Origin: Brassica napus
Taxonomy: Eukaryota > Streptophyta > Magnoliopsida > Brassicales > Brassicaceae
DNA length: 64,000 bases
Assembly (NCBI RefSeq): GCF_020379485.1
Contig: NC_063436.1
Location: forward strand, 18,715,423 to 18,779,422
Reading direction: 5' to 3'
This document shows positions 11,750-23,664 of this stretch, in pieces (within the stretch, counting starts at the first letter, position 1; each line of letters begins with the position of its first letter). Under the pieces are notes generated by a model. The model was not told the DNA's origin. It made no database searches and worked only from the letters and a program-made list of their open reading frames with translations. The translations under genes were made by a program, and so were the position numbers.

Positions 11750-12278
11750 TAACAAAACGCTTTTATTGGTATGATGAATGTAGACACGTTTCTGTGAACA
11801 ATTAACTTTTTTTTTCACATTTGGTTAATTAGGAATTACAGTCATGCCAGTTGTTGAAAGACGACCAAAATAAGCCAAAGATGTATGTAGACGGAGGATA
11901 TTCATAAAGTTCATCAGCGTTTAATATAGACTATAGATGCCCCTTCTAGAAAAAAAAAATTAACCATTTTTTATTTTTGCAAACAACCATTACAAAAGGA
12001 GAGGAGGATTAGTTCACGAGAAAATAGCTCTGAATCTAGACGGAATTTTGGAAGGGTGGAGGATGTGATATACGCAAGTCAAATCTTATTGGATACTTGG
12101 ATCTCGATCCGAAGTCTTATATATTTGCAAAAAACAAAAGAAAATTATGACATGATTTTAAAGAACATATCAGATATTGTTTCCGACATAAACTCAGTCT
12201 CTCACATATTATTACATTAAGGGCTTGCATCATAGCTTTGGTAATAAAAAGTAGACGCATAGAACATACTCTTATTAA

Positions 12279-13011
12279 GGATGTGACTGGTTTGTTACAT
12301 TCCCAAACGCAAGTTTTACGGTTGATAACGCTTGACAGCATTTCGAAAAAATCATACAAACCTCTACAAATCACTTCAAATCACTCCGAACCTCTTAAAA
12401 TCAAAAGCTGGTTCCAGTTAGTGTTTGCAGTTGCGAGCGGTTGTGGATGGATAAATAAATATAAATTGTTTTTCAAAAATATTTAAAAATTTTAAAATTA
12501 AAATTTTAAAATAGAAGTACGATAAATAAAAATATATACATATTTTATATATTATTTTAAATTCACAAACAGTACATAATTTGTTTTATAAAAACTTTAA
12601 ACTAACTAACTATTCATTAGAATTTTTAAAAATTAATATACATACATATTTTTTTTTAAAGTTTAATAGAAATCTTCAAAAAAAATTATAACTTTCAACT
12701 AATTTGAAAAATTATTTAAACAAACATAATACTATTATTAACCATATTATATTGATATTATTATATTTTATTACAATAATATGTTTTCATAGTTTCATAA
12801 TGTTATAATATGTTAATATTGGTAATTTATTATTAAACCAGTGCAATATCTAATTATAATCAACCAGTCACAAATATCCCGCAAACGTAACAATTTTCAA
12901 ACATTGTGCCAGTCATACAAAACACTTAACAACACTTGAAAACACAACCACCCGCATCCACACACTCCCGCATCCGCAACCGCAACCACTGCATTTGAAC
13001 CAACCGGACCC
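12279..13011. mobile_element. Tourist-like MITE (probably nested)
   Basis: The element is flanked by TAA on both sides (12276-12278 and 13012-13014). Its right end, read inward, is GGGTCCGGTTGGTTC. The left end, GGATGTGACTGGTTTG, is a looser match. A second internal copy of the terminus (about 12408-12450, CTGGTTCC followed by GCAGTTGCG) suggests one element inserted in another. A 3-bp TAA duplication is the PIF/Harbinger signature. It is absent from the equivalent place in duplication unit 2. Confidence 0.5.
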
Positions 13012-13024
13012 TAAATTATAAGGT

Positions 13025-13440
13025 TTTCAGGACTCACTCTTCTAATGGCTTCACTTCCACATCATGTGAAGGCATCAAGAAGAATGCTATTGGGTATCTT
13101 TCTCTTGGTGTACCAAGAATCCCCACCACTCTATGTTCTACATTCCAATACTTATCATTTATGATTCATCCATACCTAGTAGTATAGATATAGTCGTTAT
13201 AATTAGATACTGCATGTGTATATCTTAGAAAAATGAGAAGTAATATCTAGAATTTCACCTCCATTTGTAATCCTCCAACTTTGTCTTGAGCCAATAGACC
13301 GTGGGCATGGTGGATAACGATTTATCCTTAAGAAAACTCATTTGATCTTTAAAGTAATCATGGAATGAGTTCTAAAAGCCTGTATGCTAGCTTTTCAGCG
13401 TGTCTTACGTACTCGTCACATGCCTCCCTAAAACTAAATA
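13025..13440 (-). pseudogene. Decayed dioxygenase paralogue, unit 1
   Basis: Minus-strand similarity to exon 3 (13025-13170, including the stretch around EHRVVG) and exon 2 (13258-13435, landmarks REACDEYVRHAEKLAYRLLE and LLAQDKVGGLQ) of the neighbouring dioxygenases is clear. Stops and deletions remove the iron-binding region. It is older and more diverged than copies A and B. It was duplicated together with copy A (compare 16655-17230). Confidence 0.75.
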
Positions 13441-13654
13441 AGAAAAAAGAGATTAACTTGCATAGTTGAAAATAAATTCTTTTACCGAATTGCTTGTATG
13501 CTATGTCCTACATGTAAGTTGTAACTTGTAATATTAATGCAGCCTTGGAAGATAGCGTTCACGTGCATCCAGTAGAGTTGTGTACTTGTGTAAAGTGATA
13601 AGATTCTGTTCATATTGGTTAACTTAGTTTTTTCTTTGTAACAAACACTTATAT

Positions 13655-14050
13655 TAAACACACTAACCAAAGTTAGGTGGAGTCATAATGGCAAGTTCAA
13701 CAGCCAAGCATTGTTTAGCTAAATTATCAGCATACCTGTTACTCTCACGAGAAATCCAGGACCAAGAAAAACACTCAAAAGAGGAAACAGCAGAGATGAT
13801 ATCTGTAATTACTCCAAACACTCTTCAGTAAAAGAAGAGCCCAAATTGATTGCTTTAACTAGTTGCGCCAAGTCAGATTCGCATCTGGTATTGGGAGGCC
13901 AAGATTCCCGCTCTTAAAAATTTCCTCACGAAGCGCCAAAGCTTCAGCCGCAAGAAGGGATGTCACATGTCGATAAAGAGCAGAGAAAGAGGATATTCTG
14001 TTTTGGTTTTCAATTGTCCAACCAAGCCCCACCGTATGGTGACTCTCATT
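13655..14050 (-). mobile_element. LINE remnant (RNase H domain)
   Basis: The minus strand encodes a degraded RNase H-like domain (VGLGWTIENQNRISSFSAL, then LLAAEALALREE) of the kind found at the C-terminus of plant L1-type elements. It interrupts the far end of duplication unit 1. A second, shorter retroelement-like piece follows at about 14283-14525. Confidence 0.55.
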
Positions 14051-14667
14051 TCACAAAATATCGATTTAACAAGGACATAGTTAAAACCGATATGTTTGGA
14101 ATGAGAGTAAATGGAGACTGATGATTGCATACATGCTATAGATACTTATTCTATTTATTGTTTTCATAGGATAAGTAGAGAAAAAAATTTAGGAATAATT
14201 AAGAAGAAAGATAAAGTGATTCGGCTACAGAAAATTGGTAATGTAAATATATGTTGTGAGACTGATGATTGCATACTATGCTTTTTTTTTGGATCACAGC
14301 TTCTTTTCATTAACTTCAACTTGGTTGATTACAAATGCTAGAAAATATTATCTATCCTCTTTAATTGAAAACATAAACTACAACAACATAAAATGAAAAG
14401 GACAGATCTTCAAAAAAAGATGACAGCGAAATCAAGATGTTGTTTGAATGCGTCGATGTAGCCTTTACAACATGCTTGGACAGCAGAAAGATAGTCACTT
14501 TGAATTGTGGCGTTGACGTTGATTAATATAAATACATTAATCAAGATATTTAAAATATTTTAGAAATATTCACTCTGCATCACTTTTAACAGGTTGGAGA
14601 GTAAAACATGAGTCATGTTCATTGACATTATTAGGAAATGTTGTGCTACTAAACATAGTGAGATTAC

Positions 14668-16001
14668 TTAAGCGGCCTTGAAGCGATCAATCTGGATGCT
14701 CTCAGTTTGGAGCTTCTTGTAATCACTTCTGTTTCTCGCAGCAAAGAACTTGCCCCAATTGTACTTTTTGTAACAAGGCGGGCTGTCTTCGCTTATAAGC
14801 TCTTTCAATGGCTCAATGTTGGTATCATGGGATGGGAAAAGGAAGAATGGCATTGAGAATCTCTCTTTGCTTGAATTCACTACCACTCTATGTTCTGCAC
14901 TCCAATACTTGTCATTTGTCCATACCTACTCCACACAACAAATATTATGACCAAGTTACATTAGACCCCAAAAAATTTCGAGTTAATATATATAAACATA
15001 GACCCCTAAATTGTTAAAAAAAAAAAACTATTAAATTGATTTAAGTCCTCTAAAATGTCAGGGTCAGCCCTTCAATATAACATTCAAAGTTGATGTCTTT
15101 TACCTGCATGCAGTTGCCAATGTTAATGATGAAAGCATCAGGGTTCGGTTTGACAGAGAACCATTGTCCATCTGATCTACGGCTCACTTGTAACCCACCC
15201 ACACTATCTTGTGCCAAGACGGTTATAACTCCTGCGTCTGCGTGGCGTCCAACGCCTAATGCTAGCTCCGGGTTCGGGCAAGGAGGGTAATGGTTAAACC
15301 GCAAAAAGCTTGTTTGGTCCTTGAAGTAACCTGTTAACCGATCACCGGGTAGACCCAAGCTAATGGAGATAAGTTCCAAAAGCTTGAAAGCTAACTTCTC
15401 AACTTCTCTTGCATATTCTTGGCACACCTCTCTACCAAACATGATTAGTATTAATAAATGGATCCTAATTAGGCCCAATGGGCCTTAATTAAAGCCTTGT
15501 TTTAAAGCGTGTTTTAGAGGATCACCTGAAGTCGGAAGGGTTTTGAGGCCACGGGTTAGTCAGCTTCCTGAGCTCGGTATCTTCCGGCTCTGTAGTCGCC
15601 GGAACCGTCGTCGAGTCCTGCAAAAAGAAATCGAAAATCTCTTTCCAGTCTCTAACGTTTTTGGTATGTTCTCCGTCGTGATAACCCATAGGGTTCACTT
15701 CATCTCTTTTCACTCTTCTCTTCTCCTCCAACGTTAGACTGAAAAACTCGGCCACCGTCTTCTCCACCCTACGCATTAAGTCCAACGACAAACCATGGTT
15801 GATCACCTGGAAAAAGCCCCATCTCATGCATGCTTCTGCAATCTCTGTCGCTAGCGCTGTCTTGTCGCAGTTTGGGTCTTGGAGGGAGGAGAGGTCGATG
15901 GTCGGGATCTCCTTGGAGAGAATGTGGTCATCGGAGTGTTTGAGATGAGTTTTGGGTCTGTGTTCTGGAGCTTGGATAAAAGCTTCGTCGAGTACTCCCA
16001 T
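14668..16001 (-). CDS. 2-oxoglutarate/Fe(II)-dependent dioxygenase, copy B, 3 exons, 353 aa
   Basis: Exons are 15526-16001, 15104-15431 and 14668-14925, with the same phases and lengths as copy A. His222, Asp224, His280 and Arg290/Ser292 are all present. The protein differs from copy A only at residue 316 (Ser instead of Asn). At the DNA level I noticed one silent change in exon 2 (the Val codon at about 15149) and several intron changes. The near-identity means the duplication is very recent or the copies have been homogenised by gene conversion. It should be functional; its promoter lacks the G-box of copy A. Confidence 0.92.
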
Positions 16002-16089
16002 GGTGGTTTTTTTGTCGGTGATTCTTATGTTTATCTTTTAAGGCTTTGGAAGATATCTGATGATTCTTGTGGTGCATGCGGTTGGGTTT

Positions 16090-16112
16090 GTTTTATAGGT
16101 AAATGCAACGTG
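16090..16112 (-). promoter_or_regulatory. Dioxygenase copy B core promoter: TATA box
   Basis: TATAAAAC on the minus strand (16090-16097) is in the same place as in copy A. The hexamer at 16107-16112 reads AACGTG on the plus strand, where copy A has CACGTG. Sequence beyond this differs by a short insertion. Confidence 0.55.
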
Positions 16113-16654
16113 TAACTTCGTGTGTATCGAAAACAAAACGCTTTTATTGGTATGATGAATGTAGACACGTTTCTGTGGACAGTGAACTTTTTATCACATT
16201 AGGTTAATTAGGAATTACCGTCATGCCAGCTGTTGAAAGAGGACCAAAATAAGCCAATAGATGTATGTAGACGGAGTATATTCATAAAGTTCATCAGCGT
16301 TTTATATTAGACTATAGATGCCCCTTCTAGAAAAAAAATAATTATTTTTTATTTATTTTGCAACAAAATTTCAACCATTACAAAAGGAGGACGATCAATT
16401 CACGAGAAAATTTATCAAAAAAAAAAAAAAATCACGAGAAAATAGCTCTGAATCTAGACAGAATCTTGGAAGGGTGGAGAATGTGATATACATAAGTCAA
16501 ATCTTATTGGATACTTGGATTTCGATCCGAAGTCTTATATTGCAAAAATAAATAGAATCGTCCCAATAAACTCACATACTATTACATTAAGGGCTTACAT
16601 CATTGCTTTGGTAATAAAAAGTAGACAAATAGTACAGTACATACTCTTAAGTTA

Positions 16655-17230
16655 TACAACTTTGAAGTCATCGATTTGGATGTTTTGGATCGGATTTCAA
16701 GTTTTTAACAATCGCTTCTGTTTCTCCTGACATAAAACTTTCCCCATTATTGTATCCTTTGTATCGTGGAGGGTTTTCACTTTTCAGGACTCACTCAATT
16801 CTAATGGCTTCCACTTCCACAGCATCTGAAGGCATCAAGTAGAATGCTATTGAGTATCTATCTCTTGTTGTGTTCGCCAATCACCACCACTCTATGTTCT
16901 ACACTCCAATACTTATTATATATTCATGATTCATCCATACCTAGTAGTATAGAGATAGTCGTTATAATTAGATATTGCATGTGTATCTTAGAAAATGAGA
17001 AGTAATATCAAGAATTACACCTCCATTGTCGTCTTCCAACTTGTTTTGAGCCCATTGACCGTGGGTATGGTGGATAACGATTTATCCTTAAGAAAACTCA
17101 TTCGATCTTTTAAGTAATCATGGAAACGCTACTTTGGTAAGCATAATTAAGCGTAATGAAATAAAAGCATGAATACTAGCTTTTAAGCGGTGTCACTGTC
17201 CTACATACTCTTCACATGACATGCCTCCCT
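16655..17230 (-). pseudogene. Decayed dioxygenase paralogue, unit 2
   Basis: This is the minus-strand relic of a dioxygenase. It includes the exon 3 end (16660-16785, resembling PPRYKGYNNGESF and SGETEAIVKNLKSD), the next part of exon 3 (16785-16925), and exon 2 pieces (17020-17125 and 17170-17230). Stops and frameshifts are frequent, and exon 1 is missing. It corresponds to 13025-13440 but retains more of exon 3, because unit 1 has a MITE and a deletion there. Confidence 0.72.
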
Positions 17231-18049
17231 AAAATTAAATAAGAAAAAGAGATTAGCTTACATTGAAAATAAAATAAAAGTTTTTTACCGAATTGGTTGT
17301 ATATATGCTATGTCCTACATGTAAGTTGTAATTAATGGCAGCCTTGGAAGATAGTGTTCACGAGCAGCGTGCCTCCAATAGAGTTGTGTAAAGTGATATA
17401 AGGTTCTGATCATATTGGTTTCAAACTCAAGTTTTTATTTTATTGTTTTTCATAGAATAAGTAAAGAAACAAATATTCACGAATAAAAAAAATTAAGTAA
17501 TTCGGCTACAGAAAAATTGGTAATGTATACATGTGAGACAATTGCAGTATGCTATAGAACAGCATTAACAATAATATGATAAATTAATTTTAATGCAGTT
17601 CAATATTTATAGAAAAGACCATATTTGTGGTCAAATAATTAGATAATGGATATATATATGACCATCATAATTAACCAAGAGATTAAACATAATTACCCAA
17701 TTTTAATTCCACAAAGTTTAACATAATTAATTATAACATTGGTCATATACACTACTAATATAGCGGGGTTTCATTTAAACTGGAATATTTGAAATCTTAA
17801 ATTTATTTCGCATGTTAATTATAAAAAATAAAAAAAATTAACTCTTAATTTTTATTAATCAAATCATAAATTAAATACTATATTAAATATAAATACTTAT
17901 TTATATTAAATATATAATAAAACTAGATAAATAAAATAAAATAACAAAAGTAACTATCTTAAATTTAGAATATTTCAAATATTTATTATATGTGCATCAT
18001 TCTCTTCTCTTCATATATGTAAATTCTTCACCATAAAATATACTGTTAC

Positions 18050-19620
18050 TTTGTGTCAAGTTATTTTTTGTTTGCCAACAAAAAATTTCAGCACGTGTCA
18101 TTTAATTTTTTTTTTTGCAAGTTCCAATTTTATTCAAAATAAACCATTGGATTACAAAGGAAGAAAGCCAAAAGCTCTATTTACAGGTAATCTAAGCTAC
18201 CAAAACTTAACAACCTAAAATAAGAAAAGTCAAGAGGCGAGAACCGAAATCTCTCCATGACCTAACGTTTGAGCCCGAGCTAGAGGATCCAACCTTAGCC
18301 GAATGATTTGCTTTATCTATGCAAAAATGGCCTCGGGTGGTCGAGCTACATCTGTATGGATTCTAGAGTTTATTTCCTTCCAAATGAGTTGGAGACAAGC
18401 CTGATGAAGTAATCTCACAATCAACTTCACATTTTTATCTCTTGATGGATTTCTCAACCATTTTAACCCATCTTCGAACAAGAGTGGAGGTACTAACTGC
18501 CCTCTAGTAGTGAAGAAAGACCACACCTGTCTACTGAAAGCGCAGTCAAAAAACAAATGTTGACTATCTTCATTATGATCAACACACAATATACATCCTA
18601 TCTCTTACTGCCACCCAAGATAAGAAAGCATGCTTCGGAATACGCTCTGAGAAACAGATCATTTTGTGCCAAAAAAACTTCAAACCTACAAGGAAATAAA
18701 GTCTTCCAAGTCTTCCAAATCTCACTAGTGGAGAATGTCTCTGAACCATTCTGACCATTAGTAACCCAAATATATATATCATCAACCTCTGAGCTCAAAA
18801 TTGGTTGTGCATCAGACATGCTATCTATGAGAAAGGTGATGATCGGATTCCTAATTCTACTCTTCTCAAAGCACCACCCTTCACTTGTTAAAGCATCTGC
18901 CACCACTGCGTTGATACTTAGTCCAATAACAGGTGGTCCTCTCTCACCTACCAATTCTATAAGAGGACCAAATCCATCCAGAAACTCGTTGTAATCCCCG
19001 AGCCATATTTAATTACATCCTTCCATTTTTTGCACTTCAGGCCAAAATTTAATAAAGATTCCATATATATGGCGTTGCTAACAAACATAGCATGGTTTGT
19101 TGATCTTGCCATGTTAGTCTGATCTCCGGGTTGGAGAAGACTCACTTTCAAATTCTTTAATTAATTTTTTTCTTCTTCACTTCCATATGTAAAATTTTCA
19201 ACATAAAATATAAGGCTTACTTGTGAAATAACCATAAAGAAAAAAGGAAAATTAGTTTTGTAGAAAGATAAGAAAAGAAAAGAGAGGAGAGTGTGTGAAA
19301 TTGGTTAGTTAGTTAATTTTGGGTTTTTGTTTGGTTATTAGATACAAATTCCCCAAAATATGTCTGTCAAGTTTTTGTGTTTGCCAACAAACAATTTCAT
19401 CACGTGTCATATTTAATTACCTACTTCCATTTTTTCACTTCGCGCCAAAATTGGATAAAGGTTCCATATGGTGTTGCTAACAAGTAACAACACAGCATGA
19501 CCTGTTGATCTTGCCACGTTGGCCTGATCTTCGATAAGTCGTTCCCCATTTTCACCATCATATATTAATATGGCATAAGCTGGACTAAAAGCCCGTAAAA
19601 TTAGAGTTTTAGGTACCAAA
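18050..19620. repeat. Local direct duplication split by the LINE
   Basis: The stretch TTGCCAACAAAAAATTTCAGCACGTGTCAT at 18072-18101, continued across the LINE at about 19007-19110, matches 19380-19520. Shared landmarks are a CACGTGTCAT motif, CTTCCATTTTTT, the block around GTTGCTAACAA, and GTTGATCTTGCCA. The LINE therefore landed in the first of two tandem copies. I see no coding function in either copy. Confidence 0.55.
18110..19005 (-). mobile_element. 5'-truncated LINE (zinc-binding RT C-terminal region)
   Basis: The minus strand encodes, with frameshifts, the C-terminus of a plant non-LTR retroelement. It has an ERGPPVIGLSINAVVADAL stretch, then WKTLFPCRFEVFLAQNDLF, FLSWVAVRDRM and a zf-RVT domain (CVDHNEDSQHLFFDCAFSRQVW). 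A T-run at 18109-18117 is the poly-A tail of the minus-strand element. ATTTAATT occurs at both borders (about 18102 and 19007), consistent with a target-site duplication. The reverse transcriptase is missing, so it is dead on arrival. Confidence 0.7.
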
Positions 19621-19874
19621 CTAATAAATACTTAATTGCACCAGAATTAATAAAATCCATTGTAGGCCGGTGATTGTCTTCCTTCCCTTTGTTACCAGAG
19701 ATATTAGGTTTGAAGTTTTCTTCCATTTTTGTATGTGATATAATTATAACATATTTTCTTTTCTTTTTTGAGAATAACTACAAAAGATTTACTCATTCAA
19801 ATATACATAGGATTTCGTATCTTTTAGCAACCCTTTGATTTTTTTATCACCTTTTATATTATGATAAATAAACA

Positions 19875-21587
19875 TCTCTATAATAATATTTGAAACGTCA
19901 GTTTTTTACGTGTCGCGCTAACGTTAATTTTGTTGACAGATAATTATCAATGTACCCGTAATGAATTAAAATTTTTACATTTAAATACTATTATTGATTT
20001 TTTTATTTAGTTTTCTTTTTTGAAATTAACATATATAATAAAAAGGAAAAAAATATAAAGTTTAAAAGACGAATTTAAAAAAGAAAATATATGTATATAT
20101 AAAATATGATTTCATTAAAAAGGAAATTTTACAAAATAGTAATATTCCATTTAAAACATATTTTTAAATAATATAAAATATACTTCTAAGTAATAAAATA
20201 CTTTCTTATATCTCTATTTTCTTAGTTGGATATATATATTTGTATACAATGTGACTTCGTAAAAACAAAGTTCACACATATAATCTTGATATTAAAAAAA
20301 GATATATTATTTATTTTAAAACAAAATTTTAAACAATCCAAAAAAATATTTTCAAAGTAATAGAAATATTTTTTTTATATATCTATCTATTTCTTAGACG
20401 ATTACATAAAATAATAACATAAACTGATATATGTTTAACTGACTAAAAATAGTTTATAAGTAGCATTACTGAAATGTTGTATATATTTACATATATTTAG
20501 TTGACTATATTATCTTTCAATTACAGCAAAAAAATCTATAAATCATATTTTACTTATATAATATGATTCTAAAACACAATCACAAATTTTTTTTATACTG
20601 TTTATTTTTAAGAGATAAGAACAACTAAAAATAAATTTTAACAATAAACATCTATTGATCAAATAATTATAAAATATTTTAAAATAGCATAACACTATAT
20701 ACTTTAACGAGGTAGATATATTATATTATTAAAAATTTACATTAAGCATATAATAAAAATTTAGACTTTTTCTTACAGGTTATATTTTGAATTTATTAAA
20801 ATGACTAAAATACATGCACATTTAAGCGAAAATAAAACTAATTTGATTTGACTTAGTTATAATAAAAAAAATTATACTTCAATTTGAATTTGAAAGAATA
20901 TATGTAACTCAATATACTCACAACATGAGTGACTCGATTAATCTAAGTTACATCTAAAATCATACATTTAACTACAATAAGAAGAAATAATTTTATAATA
21001 ACATTTTACTTATTTTGATGATTACTCAAAATATATTAAGAAATGAAAATATAAATATTAACCAACTGTTTCAATGTAGTTATTTTGTAAAATTTATATA
21101 TGCATGAAACTTCAAAATATTATCGTTATATTAATTTATGTAATTTGAAATCATACACTTTAGTTTAGTTTTTATTTCATTCTGGACACAATATATCTTA
21201 AGTTATACGTATTCTTCCTCAACTATATTTACATATCTAAGACAACAACCAACATAAATGCAAAAAGTAAAATTAAGATTTTTTTAGATATTTAGAGGGT
21301 ACCCATATTTAGAATAAAATGTATTATAGCTGAATTCAGAGAAATAAATACAATCTAACATACCCAAATAATAACTAAATCGACTGTAAAAATAAAAAAA
21401 CGGACTAGAAAAATACATATCTAATATTTTATGTCTAACTAAAATAATATAATATTATTAATATAAATTATAATTATAATTACAAATTATAAATTAATTT
21501 AAATTTAAAAGTAAATATCAACCAATTATTACAGTATATTTATTTTATAAATATTATGTCCGTGTATGAGGACGGAAAAGTCATATA
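19875..21587 (+). mobile_element. Degenerate Helitron-like element
   Basis: The left end, A then TCTCTATAATAATATTTG with ACGTGTCGCGC close by, resembles Brassicaceae Helitron 5' ends. The right end has a short CCGT/ACGG hairpin (21560-21575) about ten bases before TATAG followed by T, instead of the expected CTAG. The interior is AT-rich and has no genes. The pairing of these ends is tentative. Confidence 0.35.
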
Positions 21588-22658
21588 GTATTGTATTAAA
21601 TGATATATTACTAGTCAGTAGATAAATAATGTAATTAAACAAAAAATGTTTCTCCTCAGCTTCTTCCTTTTTGTTTCTTTCAACGAACTTTTATATTTAT
21701 TTTGAATGATGAATTGCTTATTATCCACTGTTTTATTCTGATTGATCTTTTTGGAATAGTCTTCTGTAACTTTTTATAAATCTGTTAGAAACTTTTGAAA
21801 TTTAAAAGCTTTAAACTATAATAGGGTTTTTCTGAAACTCTATGAACACTATAATAGGGTTCTAATATTTTCTGAAATTCTATAAAAATAAATTAAAAAT
21901 TGACCAAGTGGAAATGCAAATAAAATGAAAAAAAAAATCTGACAAGATGAACTACAAATAATGTTTTATATTTTATTTCTTTGGAAACAACTTAAATTTT
22001 AATAATATTTGGTACTATATTGATTTTGTAGTTAAAATATAAAATTTATTTATAATTAATGGGTAATATTTTTTTTTTGAGAAAGAAGGGTAGTAAATTT
22101 TTAGTCCCGTTAGGCGCGGAACAACTCCGGACCAGCACTGACTCTAGACTGCCATGAATTTTCTAAACTCCTCAAAACAAATATGAAACAAATAGATATG
22201 AATCCAGAAAATAACATGTACCTTTATGGAATATGTTTGCAAATAGAATCAAACTTTGGTTAAGGAATCAAAGTGTCCCTCTCATACCAAGTTATAACCA
22301 TAACTATTTTTTTATTATTCAAATCATGAGCTAAATATAATATTAAGCTCTGAAACTTATTTATAATAAATTATAAAATTATAGATAAACACTGGAATAA
22401 TAAAAAAAATTATCTTAACAATAATAAATTAGACAATCAAAATATTATTCAAATATTATTTTCTGCATTATACACCTAACAATAAAAAAATATATAAAAT
22501 ATTGCCTATGTGTGTTTTATATTTTAAATATTTAAAGTAAGAGTTCTTATTTAAAAACATATTTACTAAATATATATCATTTTATCCCAAATTATAGTAA
22601 ACATATATCTTTTGATGACATACATAAGTGTAATTTCAAATAAACCCAAAATACTTAA
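21588..22658. other. AT-rich spacer without recognisable genes
   Basis: I see no gene here. A short GC-richer patch at 22105-22160 (around CCCGTTAGGCGCGGAACAAC) has no assignment and may be an old transposon end. Confidence 0.4.
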
Positions 22659-23271
22659 TCTATACTATTATTTGCGAAGTAAATTTTTGGAATTGAACTC
22701 TCACGTTAAAAGTTAGAATGATTAATATTGTTTATGCCTTTAATGAATAAAATGTATGACTAAATTAAAAATAAAAGCAAACTTTTAATTTATTTGATTA
22801 GATAACTGATTAAAATTAATAATAGTAAGAATTATTCAAAATATGAAAATATAATTAAAAAAAAAAGATAATTTCTGTATATATATTGTATTGTTATCTG
22901 AAAAAGTATTTAAGTAAAAAGTTAAAAACATGAATTATATAACTAAATATTAATCAAATAAAATTCTTAATTATATAATTAAAATAGAATATTAAATTAT
23001 CCAAAATCAAAAAATATAATTAAAAATATATATTTTCTATATATATATATATTGTATTGTTATCTGAAAAAAATATTTTAGTAAAAAGTTAAAAAACATA
23101 AATTATATAATTAAATATTAATCAAACAAAAAATTTGAATTATATAATTAAAACTATAATATTAAATTATTTAAGATTTATTTTAGTATAATGAATATAA
23201 TGTACAAAAAACTTTTCAAAAATTATGAAAATGTTTAAGTCCGCATAGCGGACAAAACACCTATGACCTAG
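22659..23271 (+). mobile_element. Short non-autonomous Helitron (613 bp)
   Basis: It starts with TCTATACTATTATTTGCG just after an A and ends in CTAG (23268-23271) before a T, with hairpin GTCCGCATAGCGGAC at 23239-23253 upstream of the end. These are the Helitron hallmarks: TC start, hairpin, CTRR end, AT target. The interior is very AT-rich, with an internal direct repeat (compare 22860-22960 with 23010-23130). There are no genes in it. Confidence 0.75.
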
Positions 23272-23664
23272 TATATAATATTTCCATTGAACAATAAGTG
23301 ATATTCTAAAAATATATAATAAATGTACACAATATTGTAAGTGTACAATATATTAACTCATAAAAATACAAAACATATATATATATATATATTAACTATT
23401 AAGGATCACTATTAATTTAAAGATTTTTTTATAGTTGTCTAAATCAATTTTTGAAATAAAATATATAATACAAAAATAAATTACAATATTTTATGAAAAA
23501 CATGTATAAGAGCAGAAATAATTTATAATATGTGTAGTATAATTATAGCACGTGTCATATTTAGTGTTAAGTGCTCGTGATCCTGATTCTAATCATCTAA
23601 GCAGGATTCAGATTGCATCTCACATAATGACAAATTCATTAAAGTAAACAAGTTCACCTGATTT

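Larger units (their letters stand above)
10226..14280. repeat. Tandem duplication unit 1 (dioxygenase plus decayed paralogue)
   Basis: From about 10226 this unit matches the one starting near 14602 in direct orientation. Matching landmarks are offset by 4366-4367 bases across the intact gene. The similarity covers the 3' flank, the gene, its promoter, and a decayed dioxygenase further upstream. A Tourist-like MITE (12279-13011) and a LINE fragment (about 13655-14050) are present only in this unit. Confidence 0.85.
14602..17560. repeat. Tandem duplication unit 2
   Basis: This is the direct repeat of the unit starting at 10226. Within the gene the DNA is almost identical; introns differ by a few substitutions and small indels. 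Beyond the promoter (from about 16100) the two units diverge visibly, and the upstream decayed paralogue differs at many positions. The end of the unit is recognisable from CGGCTACAGAAAA and GGTAATGTA at about 17505-17525, matching 14222-14243. Confidence 0.85.
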
